Made by a program: the position numbers and the translations under genes. Positions 47,940 through 56,569 of a stretch of DNA of 64,000 nucleotides are shown in pieces. Every line of letters starts with the position of its first letter. The first letter of the stretch is position 1. The notes beneath the pieces are model-generated. The model made no database searches. It saw only the letters and a program-made list of their open reading frames with translations, and was not told the DNA's origin. Origin of the DNA: Steroidobacteraceae bacterium (GTDB taxonomy: Bacteria; Pseudomonadota; Gammaproteobacteria; Steroidobacterales; Steroidobacteraceae); the NCBI GenBank assembly GCA_025451845.1, contig JANWJS010000026.1, forward strand, positions 62,001 through 126,000, given 5' to 3'.

Positions 47940-49064
47940 ATGCCAGTAACCATAGGTGCGCTCCGCGAGAGCACGCCGCGCGAGACTCGTGTCAGTTTGG
48001 CCCCCGAAGTGGCCGAGAAGCTCGCCCAGAGCGGCGCGCGGGTGCTGCTCGAGCGCGGCGCCGGCGCGAGCGCCCAGTTTCCCGATTCAGCCTACCGCGC
48101 GGTCGAGTGGGCCGATTCGGCTGTCGCCGTGCTTCAGCAGTCGCAGGTAGTGCTGACGGTCCAGCCGCTCGCGCTCGAGCAGATCCAGGCTCTGCAGCCT
48201 GGCGCGGTGCTGGTCGGCTTCCTGCAGCCCTACGCGCGCCCGGAGGAGGTCAAGGCATTGCGGGATCGGCGCATCACGAGCTTCGCGATGGAGCTGGTGC
48301 CGCGCATCTCGCGCGCGCAATCGATGGATGCCCTGTCGTCGCAGGCCGCCATCGCAGGGTACAAAGCGGTTCTCATCGCGGCCAATCACCTGCAGAAATT
48401 TTTCCCGATGCTCACCACGGCGGCCGGGACGATCCGTCCCGCGCAAGTGCTTGTAATCGGTGCAGGCGTTGCAGGACTGCAGGCGGTCGCGACGGCTAGA
48501 CGCCTTGGAGCGGTCGTAGAGGCGTATGACGTTCGCAGCGCGACCCGCGAGCAGGTGAAGTCGCTAGGCGCAAAGTTCGTGGAAACCGGCGTCAGCGCCG
48601 AAGGCGCGGGCGGCTATGCGCGCGAGCTCACTGAGGAGGAGAAGCGCAAGCAGCAGGAGGTGCTCGATTCGCGCATCGCCGCCGCGGATGCGGTGGTGAC
48701 CACCGCATCCGTCCCCGGACGGCCGGCGCCGAAGATCATTCAACGCGCCGCAGTGGAACGCATGCGCCCGGGATCGGTGCTCGTCGACATCGCCGCGGAG
48801 CAGGGCGGGAACTGTGAGCTCACCCGGGCCGGCGAGGTGGTCCTGCACCAGGGCGTCAAGGTGATCGGCGCAGTGGGTCTCGCCAGCGAGCTCGCCTACA
48901 ACGCGAGCGAAATGTATGCCCGCAACCTGCTCAACTTCCTCAAGCCCGCCATCCAGAAAGGCGAGCTCGCCATCGACTGGAGCGACGAGGTTTTCGCCCA
49001 GGCCTGCGTCACGCACGCCGGGCAGATCAAGCACGAGCCCACACGTCGCGCGATAGAAGGTTAA
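47940..49064 (+). CDS. pntAA: NAD(P) transhydrogenase subunit alpha, part 1
   Basis: The 374-residue cytoplasmic NAD(H)-binding domain I of the proton-translocating transhydrogenase. It starts VTIGALRESTPRETRVSLAPE, contains RISRAQSMDALSSQA and GAGVAGLQAVATARRLGAVVEAYDVR (NAD site), and ends with IDWSDEVFAQACVTHAG. The alpha chain is split here into two genes, as in many Alpha- and some Gammaproteobacteria. The enzyme uses the proton gradient to make NADPH from NADH and NADP. The divergent HNH gene starts 75 bases away; the space is AT-rich and must hold both promoters. Confidence 0.95.
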   Translation: MPVTIGALRESTPRETRVSLAPEVAEKLAQSGARVLLERGAGASAQFPDSAYRAVEWADSAVAVLQQSQVVLTVQPLALEQIQALQPGAVLVGFLQPYARPEEVKALRDRRITSFAMELVPRISRAQSMDALSSQAAIAGYKAVLIAANHLQKFFPMLTTAAGTIRPAQVLVIGAGVAGLQAVATARRLGAVVEAYDVRSATREQVKSLGAKFVETGVSAEGAGGYARELTEEEKRKQQEVLDSRIAAADAVVTTASVPGRPAPKIIQRAAVERMRPGSVLVDIAAEQGGNCELTRAGEVVLHQGVKVIGAVGLASELAYNASEMYARNLLNFLKPAIQKGELAIDWSDEVFAQACVTHAGQIKHEPTRRAIEG

Positions 49065-49133
49065 AAGCAAGTGAATGAGCCGGTAAAAGCCACGCTTTTT
49101 GCCGGCGAGGTCGATAAAGTAACTGGGCTGCTG

Positions 49134-49167
49134 CTGAAGAGCGCCGCAGGCGACTCTCAACCAATCT
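49134..49167 (-). repeat. degenerate fragment of repeat family B
   Basis: About 27 of 35 bases (GAGCGCCGCAGGCGACT and CAACCAATC) match the tip of the family B unit in its inverted orientation. It lies in the 118-base gap between pntAA and pntAB. Confidence 0.35.
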
Positions 49168-49182
49168 ACAAAGGTTGACCCG

Positions 49183-49488
49183 ATGACCGGAATCGTTGCG
49201 CTCTACATCTTCATGCTCGCGGCCTTCACCGGCTACGAGGTCATCTCCCGCGTGCCGGTGATCCTGCACACCCCGCTCATGTCGGGTTCCAACTTCGTGC
49301 ATGGCATCGTCCTGGTTGGCGCCATGGTGGCGCTCGGCAACGCGCACACGCCATTGGAGAAGACAATCGGCTTCATCGGTGTGCTGCTCGCTGCCGGTAA
49401 TGCGATGGGCGGGTACGTCGTCACGGAGCGGATGCTGGAGATGTTCAAGTCGAGCAGGCCGGGCGGCGCTCGCCCGGGGGCACACTAG
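49183..49488 (+). CDS. pntAB: NAD(P) transhydrogenase subunit alpha, part 2 (membrane)
   Basis: The 101-residue protein has three membrane helices (residues about 3-25, 30-55 and 60-80). GSNFVHGIVLVGAMVALGNA and the last helix with VLLAAGNAMGGYVVTERMLEMF are typical of the alpha-2 domain II segment. It forms part of the proton channel. AAAGG precedes the ATG by eight bases. It is directly followed by pntB with no gap. Confidence 0.93.
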   Translation: MTGIVALYIFMLAAFTGYEVISRVPVILHTPLMSGSNFVHGIVLVGAMVALGNAHTPLEKTIGFIGVLLAAGNAMGGYVVTERMLEMFKSSRPGGARPGAH

Positions 49489-50892
49489 ATGCCGGCCGCA
49501 TCGATGTCGGCTCTCCTGGGGACCGACACGCTCATTCAGGCGAGCTATTTCGTCACCGCGGTGCTCTTCATCCTGGGGTTGAAGCGCATGAGCTCGCCGG
49601 TCACGGCGCGCAGCGGAATTCTCTGGGCCGGCGCCGGCATGCTCGTGGCGACGCTCGTCACTTTCGCCTATCCGGGGATGAGCAACTTCCCGCTCATCGG
49701 TGCCGCCATCGTGATCGGCGGGGTCCTCGCCTGGTGGAGCGGCAAGCGCGTCGCGGTGACCAACATGCCGCAGATGATCGCCCTCTACAACGGCATGGGC
49801 GGCGGCGCCGCTGCCGCCATCGCCGCGGTGGAGCTCTATCGGGGCGGCGCGCCGGGCTACGGGGCGGCGACTCTGGCCGTGGTCGGTGGGCTGATCGGCG
49901 CGGTCTCCTTCAGTGGCAGTGCGATTGCCTTCGGCAAGCTCCAGGGGCTCATCAAGCGCAGCCTCCGTTTCCGCGGGCAACAATTTCTCAACATCCTGAT
50001 CCTCGTCGCCGCTCTGCTGCTCGCGGCGCTGCTCGCCGGACATTTCAACGACTCGCCGCGTGTCGTCACGGGACTCTTCGTCCTGGCGCTGATCCTCGGC
50101 ATCAGCATGACACTGCCCATCGGCGGAGCGGACATGCCGGTGGTGATCTCCCTGTACAACGCCCTGACCGGCCTCGCCGTGGGCCTCGACGGCTTCGTGC
50201 TGCACAACGCCGCGATGATCGTTGCGGGCACCGTCGTGGGGTCGGCCGGCACCCTCCTCACGCAGCTGATGGCGAAGGCGATGAACCGCTCGCTCGCCAA
50301 CGTTCTTTTCTCCGGATTCGGGGACACGGGCGCGGGACCCACCGGTACGGTAACGGGAAGCCTCAAGCCCATAGAGGGCTCCGACGTCGGAGTCATGCTC
50401 GCGTTTGCGCAGAAGGTCATCGTGGTGCCGGGCTATGGCATGGCGGTCGCTCAGGCCCAGCACAAGATCTGGGAGCTGTGTCAGCTGCTCATCGATCGGG
50501 GCGTGATGGTGAGATTCGCGATCCATCCGGTCGCCGGGCGCATGCCCGGACACATGAACGTGCTGCTCGCGGAAGCCGGGGTGCCGTACGACCTGATCGC
50601 CGATCTCGAGGAGATCAACGCGGAGTTCGACACCACCGACGTCGCCCTCATCATCGGTGCGAATGACGTCGTCAACCCGGTGGCGCGCACGGAGAAGTCG
50701 AGCCCAATCTACGGGATGCCCATCCTGAACGCGGACCGCGCGAAGAACGTCATCGTCATCAAGCGGGGCACCGGCGCCGGATTCTCGGGCATCGAAAACG
50801 CGCTCTTCTATCTCGACAACACCCGGATGCTCTACGGTGATGCGCAGAAGGCCGGCGCGGAGCTGATTCAGGCGATCAAGGCAGTCGGCTGA
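49489..50892 (+). CDS. pntB: NAD(P) transhydrogenase subunit beta
   Basis: The 467-residue subunit has about eight to nine membrane helices (residues 10-270) forming most of the proton channel. The NADP-binding domain III (about 290-467) has VPGYGMAVAQAQH, GRMPGHMNVLLAEAGVPYD, IIGANDVVNP and RGTGAGFSGIENALFY, which are characteristic PntB motifs. Its ATG abuts the pntAB stop, so the three genes are an operon. It makes NADPH at the inner membrane. Confidence 0.95.
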   Translation: MPAASMSALLGTDTLIQASYFVTAVLFILGLKRMSSPVTARSGILWAGAGMLVATLVTFAYPGMSNFPLIGAAIVIGGVLAWWSGKRVAVTNMPQMIALYNGMGGGAAAAIAAVELYRGGAPGYGAATLAVVGGLIGAVSFSGSAIAFGKLQGLIKRSLRFRGQQFLNILILVAALLLAALLAGHFNDSPRVVTGLFVLALILGISMTLPIGGADMPVVISLYNALTGLAVGLDGFVLHNAAMIVAGTVVGSAGTLLTQLMAKAMNRSLANVLFSGFGDTGAGPTGTVTGSLKPIEGSDVGVMLAFAQKVIVVPGYGMAVAQAQHKIWELCQLLIDRGVMVRFAIHPVAGRMPGHMNVLLAEAGVPYDLIADLEEINAEFDTTDVALIIGANDVVNPVARTEKSSPIYGMPILNADRAKNVIVIKRGTGAGFSGIENALFYLDNTRMLYGDAQKAGAELIQAIKAVG

Positions 50893-50905
50893 AACGGAGG
50901 TGGAC

Positions 50906-51844
50906 GTGAGGAAGGTGCTTGGAATCGGCCTGGTCCTCGCGGCGGTTGCCGCCTCCCCGTGCCGTGCTCAGGATACGGCCAACAACCTGCCGCCTGCCGT
51001 GCAGGCGCTGCACGCCCATCTGGCATCGACACCCGATGCGATGCTCGCGAGCGCCCCCGAATCCGCGTGGCGTGCAATCGACCCCGACGACACCCTCTAC
51101 ATGAACCTTCCTCAGGGACGGGTGGTGATCGAGCTGGCGCCACAGTTCGCGCCCCGCTACGTGGCCAACATCAGGAAGCTGGTGCGGCAGGGCTTCTTCG
51201 ACGGCCTGCCCATCTTCCGCGTGCAGGACGACGCCGTGGCGGAATGGGGCGACCCGACCGGCCGCAAGTCGGTGGGTATGGCCAGGCGCATGGTGGCCGC
51301 GGAGTTCGAGCGGCCGGTGCGCGGGCTGCCGTTCACTGCTCTGCCGGATCCCGACACGTATGCGCCGCAAGTTGGATTCTCGGACGGCTTCCCGGCGGCT
51401 CGCGACCCCGTGTTCGGTCGGGCGTGGCTGGCCAACTGCTACGGCATGGTGGGCGCCGCGCGTGGCAACAACGTCGACAGCGGCGGCGGCACCGCCCTCT
51501 ACGCGGTAATCGGCGGCCCGCAGCGACAGTGGGACCGAAATACCACCATGATCGGGCGTGTCGTGGAAGGCATGCCGCTTCTCTCGACCCTGCCGCGAGG
51601 CCAGGGTCCCTTGGGCATGCATCGCGATCGCCACCGTTGGGTGCGCATCGAATCGGTGCAGATCGCCGCGGACTTGCCTCCCGCGAAGCGCACGGCGCTG
51701 GAGGCGCTGCGCACCGACACACCGACTTTCACCCAGTACGTGGAATCCCTGCGCAATCGCCGTGATCCCTGGTTCAAGGTGCCCGCCGGCCGCATCTCCG
51801 TCTGCTCGATTCCAATCCCCGTCAGGTCAAAAGTAAATACCTAA
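50906..51844 (+). CDS. peptidylprolyl isomerase, cyclophilin type, exported
   Basis: The product of about 312 residues has a signal peptide ([21 protein letters not shown]). A cyclophilin domain follows (about 60-220), with [42 protein letters not shown], and [25 protein letters not shown]. It would assist folding in the periplasm. The C-terminal 60 residues extend beyond the usual fold. The GTG at 50906 has GGAGG five bases upstream; GTG 50900 lies too close to that site. The final codons (about the last five) fall inside a family A repeat, so the C-terminus may be repeat-derived. Confidence 0.88.
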   Translation: MRKVLGIGLVLAAVAASPCRAQDTANNLPPAVQALHAHLASTPDAMLASAPESAWRAIDPDDTLYMNLPQGRVVIELAPQFAPRYVANIRKLVRQGFFDGLPIFRVQDDAVAEWGDPTGRKSVGMARRMVAAEFERPVRGLPFTALPDPDTYAPQVGFSDGFPAARDPVFGRAWLANCYGMVGAARGNNVDSGGGTALYAVIGGPQRQWDRNTTMIGRVVEGMPLLSTLPRGQGPLGMHRDRHRWVRIESVQIAADLPPAKRTALEALRTDTPTFTQYVESLRNRRDPWFKVPAGRISVCSIPIPVRSKVNT

Positions 51845-51995
51845 GCGGCCCAGGGCCGCTCCCTGGGCAGCGGGATGAATCCTGTCATAGGGCTGGCTGC
51901 GCACGTCGCCGGGAGCGATTACTCGGCGCACCCATGCGCCTCGGACCTGCGGCCCCGCCCTGGCGGGCGTTCCAAAATCGCTGCATGCGATTTTG
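51829..51995 (-). repeat. dispersed intergenic repeat, family A copy 4
   Basis: In minus orientation it starts with hairpin CAAAATCG-CTGCATG-CGATTTTG (51973-51995). GCGCAGCCAGCCC, GGCCC and the stem AGCGGCC-CAG-GGCCGCT (51844-51860) follow, and it ends TTTACTTTTGAC. It fills the gap between the cyclophilin and DUF3106 genes. Confidence 0.75.
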
Positions 51996-52003
51996 TGCGC
52001 CCA

Positions 52004-52573
52004 TTAGCGCGGTCTTCGCGAGCGAATACCGGGAAAGCGCCGCATCGGTGCCATCTGAGGCGGCCGCCTCATCTGCCAGGCGCGCTGGATCATCCGCTGC
52101 CGCTGCGCGGGCGTCGCTCTCTGCCATTGCTGGCGCAACGTCTGACGCCGAGCGGGCGGCAGGTGCTGGAACTCACGGAAGCTCTGCCGGATTGCCCGCT
52201 GCTGTTGCGGCGGCAGGGATTTGAACGTCTGCCACCGGCGACGTAACGTTTGCCGCTGCTGCGGGCTGAGCTGGCGCCACTGCTGGAAGCGCTGGCGCGC
52301 CATCGAGCGCTGCTGGGGGTTCATGTTGACCCAACGTTGGCTGCCGCGCGCGAGCGCCTGCTGACGCGCCGGCGGCAGCGATCCCCAGCGGTCCGCCAGC
52401 GGCCCGAGTAACTGCTGCTGTTGCGGTGAGAGGCTCGACCAGGGAACGCGGCTGGGAGCCACGGCACCGGCCGCGGCCTGAGGCACGGGAGCGGGCGGCT
52501 GCTGAGCGAGGGCGCAGGCCGGCGCCGCCGCCAGCAGCAGCGCGAGCATCAACGCCTTGCGCTCATTCATCAT
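52004..52573 (-). CDS. DUF3106 protein, exported, Gln/Arg-rich
   Basis: The 189-residue protein has a signal peptide (LMLALLLAAAPACALA). A repetitive body of W-x-x-L/F and P-x-Q-R units follows, such as WRQLSPQQRQTLRRRW and PPARQQALARGSQRW, a pattern of the DUF3106 family. Roughly half of residues 60-180 are Gln, Arg, Pro or Leu. Function is unknown. An AAGGGG ribosome site lies upstream of the paired ATG codons at 52573/52570. It is the last gene of the sigma-factor operon. Confidence 0.82.
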   Translation of the reverse strand: MMNERKALMLALLLAAAPACALAQQPPAPVPQAAAGAVAPSRVPWSSLSPQQQQLLGPLADRWGSLPPARQQALARGSQRWVNMNPQQRSMARQRFQQWRQLSPQQRQTLRRRWQTFKSLPPQQQRAIRQSFREFQHLPPARRQTLRQQWQRATPAQRQRMIQRAWQMRRPPQMAPMRRFPGIRSRRPR

Positions 52574-52586
52574 CGTCTCGAACCCC

Positions 52587-52892
52587 TTAGCCACCCGGCT
52601 TCCCGGCGCCCGCTGCGGCGTTCGCCGGCTTGGACTGCGCAGGCGCCTGCTGCGCCTGTGATGCCTTGGCCGCCTTGCCGATGTTGGTCTGCGACAGATA
52701 CGCCAGCCAACTACCGTCATCGGGCTGCGCCGAATCCGTCGACGGATCGACGCTGCCCAGGAATTCCAACAGCTCCTCATCCGCAGGAGGATCCGTGTTC
52801 GGCTTCGGCGGATCGCCGGCATGTCCGACCCCCGACCCGGCGGCGAGCATCGCCGTCACGACCGCAATCCCGATGCGGCGCGCGGCGCGCAT
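52587..52892 (-). CDS. hypothetical exported protein, 101 aa, in sigma-factor operon
   Basis: I do not recognise this protein beyond its position. It has an N-terminal signal peptide (RIGIAVVTAMLAAGSGVGHA). An acidic segment follows (DPPADEELLEFLGSVDPSTD), with a possible helix around WLAYLSQTNIGKAA, and an Ala/Gln/Pro/Lys-rich tail. The ATG is one base away from the stop of the DUF3619-like gene, and it ends 13 bases before DUF3106. Homologues are likely restricted to relatives; its location suggests a role with the sigma factor or envelope stress. Confidence 0.6.
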   Translation of the reverse strand: MRAARRIGIAVVTAMLAAGSGVGHAGDPPKPNTDPPADEELLEFLGSVDPSTDSAQPDDGSWLAYLSQTNIGKAAKASQAQQAPAQSKPANAAAGAGKPGG

Positions 52893-52893
52893 C

Positions 52894-53388
52894 TCAGCCG
52901 CTGTGCTGATTCGTATGCGCCCCGGCGCTTTGGCCGCCGCGAGGATCGCCCTGACCCGTCGCACCGGTGCCGGCCGGCTGACCTCTCTGATCGCCCTGCG
53001 CCATCGCCCACTCGTAGAACTGCCCATCGCCGCTTTGCATGAGGTCCATCCCCTCGTGATCGGCGAGGAGATCCAGATCCTCCACGGTGGTGGGATTCGC
53101 CTCGGCCCCAGGATATCCCTGTGGCGCATGCGGCCAGAGCACGAAGGCAACCAACACTGCGGCGGCCACCGCCCCCGTGGCCGGCATCCACAGCGGGCGC
53201 AGCCGCAGCCAGGCCGCCGCGCGCAGCGGCAGCAGCCACCGGCTGCGCCGCGCCGCTTGGGCGAGCGCTGCATGCCGTGCCTGATTGAGCCGCGAGCGTG
53301 CCCGGCCGCCCACGCGCTGCACGCTCTCCTCCAGAAGAGCCTGCAGGTGGCGCTCGAAATCGGTGGTGCCGTTCAGGTCCCGGCTCAT
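52894..53388 (-). CDS. DUF3619-like membrane protein, possible anti-sigma factor
   Basis: The 164-residue protein begins MSRDLNGTTDFERHLQALLEESVQRV, a helical cytoplasmic region. One membrane helix (about residues 67-84, TGAVAAAVLVAFVLWP) and an extracytoplasmic tail rich in Gly, Gln and acidic residues follow. The plan resembles the DUF3619 family found behind ECF sigma factors. It is expected to restrain the sigma factor encoded immediately upstream, with which it overlaps by four bases (ATGA). The anti-sigma role is inferred from order and topology. Confidence 0.7.
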   Translation of the reverse strand: MSRDLNGTTDFERHLQALLEESVQRVGGRARSRLNQARHAALAQAARRSRWLLPLRAAAWLRLRPLWMPATGAVAAAVLVAFVLWPHAPQGYPGAEANPTTVEDLDLLADHEGMDLMQSGDGQFYEWAMAQGDQRGQPAGTGATGQGDPRGGQSAGAHTNQHSG

Positions 53389-54011
53389 ACGTAAACTTCC
53401 CCGAGCTGCGCGCGCAATGTCTGCAGCGCGCGAAAATAATGTGTCTTGACGCTGCCCTCCGAGCAGCCCATGGCCCGCGCCGTCTGCGCCACGTCGAGCC
53501 CTTCCAGGGTGCGTAGCAGAAACGCCTGACGCTGCCGCCTGGGCAGCGCCCCGAGCGCCTTCTCCAGTGCCCCCATGGCCTCGTCTATCTCCAGACGCCG
53601 CACGGGCAGCGGTTCCTCGCTCGCGGCCGCCGCGATCGGGTCCGGCTCGTCCTCGTCGGGGTCCGCCCGAAAGGGCAGCCAGGACATGACCCGGTTGCGC
53701 ACCGTGCGCCGACGCTGCATGTCCCGGATACGGTTCTCCAGGATCCGATAGAAGAGCGGTTTCCATTCCTCCGCCGGCCGGTCCGAGTAGGCACGCGCCA
53801 GCTGGAGCATGGCATCCTGCACGGCATCCAGCGCGTCGTCCTCGTGCCGCAGCGCCGCCTGGGCGATCTTGAACGCGCGGACTTCGACGCTCGCCAGAAA
53901 CTGGCTGAGCGCTCTGCTCCCCGCATTGCTGGAAGAATCCGACAGGTCCACGTCGCCGTAAGAGGCAGCCGGCATGCTATAAGGCGGCGCGAGCGTAGCA
54001 AACTCTGGCAT
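53385..54011 (-). CDS. RNA polymerase sigma factor, ECF family
   Basis: The 208-residue protein has a sigma-70 region 2 (about residues 40-110, HEDDALDAVQDAMLQLARAY and FYRILENRIRDMQRRR). A linker with acidic residues (DPDEDEPDPIAAA) follows, then region 4 (about 155-205, ALPRRQRQAFLLRTLEGLDVAQTARAMGCSEGSVKTHYFRALQTL in part). It starts a set of four minus-strand genes with DUF3619-like, unknown and DUF3106 products, a known arrangement in Proteobacteria. The start at 54011 may be preceded by a divergent priA promoter only 77 bases away; ATG 53975 is an alternative. Confidence 0.9.
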   Translation of the reverse strand: MPEFATLAPPYSMPAASYGDVDLSDSSSNAGSRALSQFLASVEVRAFKIAQAALRHEDDALDAVQDAMLQLARAYSDRPAEEWKPLFYRILENRIRDMQRRRTVRNRVMSWLPFRADPDEDEPDPIAAAASEEPLPVRRLEIDEAMGALEKALGALPRRQRQAFLLRTLEGLDVAQTARAMGCSEGSVKTHYFRALQTLRAQLGEVYV

Positions 54012-54088
54012 GACAGGTACAACGCGGCTGCGACCAGTACGGTTGACGGAAACGGCTGCGCGCGTAAGCCGCTGATTTACCAGTACTC

Positions 54089-56380
54089 ATGAGTTCCCCC
54101 CCCGTCGTCCGCGTGGCGCTTCCCACGCCCCTCAGGCGCCTATTCGACTACCGCGCCGGCCCGGCTGACGATCGCGCGATCGTGCCCGGCACGCGGTTGC
54201 GGGTGCCGTTCGGCCAGCGATACCTCATCGGCGTAGTCATGGAGCTGGCCGCCAGCTCGGAGCTGCCCTACGAGCGCCTGAAGCCCGTGTTGGAGCGGCT
54301 CGACCCGCAGCCGGTCTTCGATCCCACCACCCTCGCCCTGCTGGGCTGGGCGGCAGACTATTACCAGCATCCTATCGGGGAAGTGATCGCTGCGGCTCTG
54401 CCGAAGGCCCTGCGCCTGGGCGTGGCCGTCGACTCGACCGAGGAGCGCTGGGCCGCTACGCCGGCGGGTCTGGAAGCGTACGCCAGGGGCGAGCCGCGGC
54501 GGGCGCCGCGCCAGCGCCAGCTCCTGGCAGCGCTGGCGCAGGTCGATCCCTCGAGTTCCACCGGGAGGGATGCGAGTGCGCGAGCGCCCGGTTTCGCGGC
54601 CGCCGAGCTCGACGAGAAGCTGCGGTCATGGCGGGATGCGGCGCGCGCGCTCATCGCCCGTGGATGGCTCGCTGCCATCGAAACGGCACCCCTCGCCGCA
54701 GCTTCGTCCGCCGAACTCCCGGTGGTGGGCGCCGGCCCCGAGCCGAACGAGGAGCAGCGTCTCGCGATCGAGACCGTCTGCGCGTCACTGGGTACTTTCG
54801 GCGGCTTCGTGCTGCACGGCGTGACCGGCAGCGGCAAGACGGAGGTGTATCTGCGCGTGGTGGAGCGCGCCCTGCGGCTCGGGCGCAGCGCCCTGGTGCT
54901 GGTGCCGGAGATCGGACTCACGCCGCAGCTCGTAGGCCGGTTTCGGCATCGGTTCGCAGTCCCGATGGCGGTGCTCCACTCGGCCCTCACGGACCATGAG
55001 CGGCTGCTCGCCTGGCGCGAAGCCTTCAGCGGCCGCGCGCGCGTCATTCTCGGCACTCGCTCCGCGGTGTTCGCTCCCGCGCGGGAGTTGGGTGTGATCA
55101 TCGTGGATGAAGAGCACGACACGTCGTTCAAGCAGCACGAAGGAGGGTTCCGCTATTCCGCGCGCGACCTGGCCGTCGTGCGCGCTCAGCGAGCCGGCGT
55201 GCCCGTCGTGTTGGGATCCGCGACACCGGCACTCGAGACGCTGCAGAACGTCATCACCGGACGATACGCGCGCGTGGTCTTGACCCGGCGGGCTGCGGAA
55301 GCGGCGCCGCCGCGGCTCGCGCTGATCGATCTTCGCTCCAGCGCCGTGCGCGCCGGCATCTCCACGCCCGCGGTGCAGGCCATCGAGCGACACCTCGCGG
55401 CCGGCGGGCAGGTGCTCGTATTCCTCAATCGGCGCGGTTATGCACCCACGCTGCTCTGCACGGCTTGCGGCTGGATCGCGCCCTGCCGCGATTGCGACGC
55501 GCGGCTCACCGTGCATCTCTCGGCCGCGCGGCTGCGCTGCCACCACTGCGGCGCCGACAGCGCGCTGCCCGAGCGCTGTCCGCAGTGCGGCTTCGCGGTG
55601 AAATCCGTCGGCCAAGGCACCGAGCGCATCGAGGAGACATTGGCGCAGCTCTTCCCGGGCATTGCGTGCATCCGGCTGGATCGTGACGTGGTCAGGCGCC
55701 GCGGCGACATGGAGGAGGCGATGCGCCGGATGGCTTCGGGCGAGGCGCGCATTCTGGTCGGTACGCAGATGGTGACGAAGGGGCACGACTTCCCCAACGT
55801 AACACTCGTCGTCGTGTTGAATGCGGACCAGGGCTTCTTCAGCACCGACTTCCGCGCGCCCGAGCGTCTCGCGCAGACCATCGTGCAGGTAGCCGGCCGC
55901 GCGGGCCGCGGCGAGAAGGCGGGCGAGGTGCTCATCCAGACGGAATTCCCGGACCATCCCCTGCTCCACAGCCTGCTGACGGAGGGCTATGAAGGCTTCG
56001 CCCGGGCAGCGCTGATGGAGCGCAGACAGGCTTCCTGGCCGCCTTTCAGCCGGCTTGCCGCCGTGCGCGATTCGGCGCAGACGGCGGAGGCTGCGCTGGC
56101 GTTCCTGACGGAAGCCCGTAAGGCGGCCGAAGAGCTGCGCGCCGACGGATGCGGTAGTTCGGGCAGCCGCATATCCGGGCGCGGAATTCGACTCCTCGGC
56201 CCCGCGCCCGCCGCGATGGCCAAACGCGCCGGGCGGCATCACGCGCAATTGCTCCTCGAGAGCGCGGATCGTGGGGCGCTGCATCGCTTCCTCGAGGCAT
56301 GGCTGCCGGCACTCGAGTCCCTGCCGAGCGTGCGCCGCGTCCGCTGGGCGCTCGACGTCGATCCCATCGATATTTTTTGA
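54089..56380 (+). CDS. priA: primosomal replication protein N' (PriA helicase)
   Basis: The 763-residue helicase restarts stalled replication forks. An N-terminal DNA-binding domain (VRVALPTPLRRLFDYRA) comes first. Walker A LHGVTGSGKTEVYLR, DEEHD (DEAH-type Walker B) and the helicase C domain follow. Two zinc clusters are seen: CTACGWIAPCRDC and CHHCGADSALPERCPQC. The motif ATPALETLQN and QMVTKGHDFPNVTLV are also diagnostic. The length matches E. coli PriA (about 732) with some insertions in the N-terminal region. It shares a 77-base divergent gap with the sigma-factor operon. Confidence 0.95.
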   Translation: MSSPPVVRVALPTPLRRLFDYRAGPADDRAIVPGTRLRVPFGQRYLIGVVMELAASSELPYERLKPVLERLDPQPVFDPTTLALLGWAADYYQHPIGEVIAAALPKALRLGVAVDSTEERWAATPAGLEAYARGEPRRAPRQRQLLAALAQVDPSSSTGRDASARAPGFAAAELDEKLRSWRDAARALIARGWLAAIETAPLAAASSAELPVVGAGPEPNEEQRLAIETVCASLGTFGGFVLHGVTGSGKTEVYLRVVERALRLGRSALVLVPEIGLTPQLVGRFRHRFAVPMAVLHSALTDHERLLAWREAFSGRARVILGTRSAVFAPARELGVIIVDEEHDTSFKQHEGGFRYSARDLAVVRAQRAGVPVVLGSATPALETLQNVITGRYARVVLTRRAAEAAPPRLALIDLRSSAVRAGISTPAVQAIERHLAAGGQVLVFLNRRGYAPTLLCTACGWIAPCRDCDARLTVHLSAARLRCHHCGADSALPERCPQCGFAVKSVGQGTERIEETLAQLFPGIACIRLDRDVVRRRGDMEEAMRRMASGEARILVGTQMVTKGHDFPNVTLVVVLNADQGFFSTDFRAPERLAQTIVQVAGRAGRGEKAGEVLIQTEFPDHPLLHSLLTEGYEGFARAALMERRQASWPPFSRLAAVRDSAQTAEAALAFLTEARKAAEELRADGCGSSGSRISGRGIRLLGPAPAAMAKRAGRHHAQLLLESADRGALHRFLEAWLPALESLPSVRRVRWALDVDPIDIF

Positions 56381-56424
56381 TGGTGCTCCTGGGCATCGCC
56401 CCGCCGAGGCCGGGCGATGCGCGC

Positions 56425-56523
56425 ACGCCCAAATCGCGCCCGGCGATTTCGTGCGCGCCAGCCCTGCGGCTTTTTCGAACCCGCAGTCCCGGGAGCGGCG
56501 CGGGCCGCTTAGTGGCTTGCTTT
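56425..56523 (+). repeat. dispersed intergenic repeat, family A copy 5
   Basis: Hairpin AAATCG-CGCCCGG-CGATTT (56431-56449) is followed by GCGCGCCAGCCCTGCGG, TTTTTCGAACCCGC and GCGGGCCGCTTAGTGGCTTG with final CTTTC. It aligns over about 60 bases with copies 1 and 4 in inverted orientation. TAAGAT downstream of its tail (56533-56538) might be a -10 for argS. Confidence 0.75.
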
Positions 56524-56569
56524 CGATCAGGTAAGATTCATCGCTCACTCACTTGCGGGTCGACCCTCT

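Noticed and set aside
49071-49178. A 35-codon frame from GTG 49071 to TGA 49178 between pntAA and pntAB.
   Set aside because: It has lower third-position GC than real genes here, no good ribosome site, and overlaps a fragment of repeat B; it is probably not a gene.
52574-52822. N-terminal extension of the DUF3106 frame.
   Set aside because: It overlaps the 101-residue gene in another frame and lacks a signal peptide at its start.
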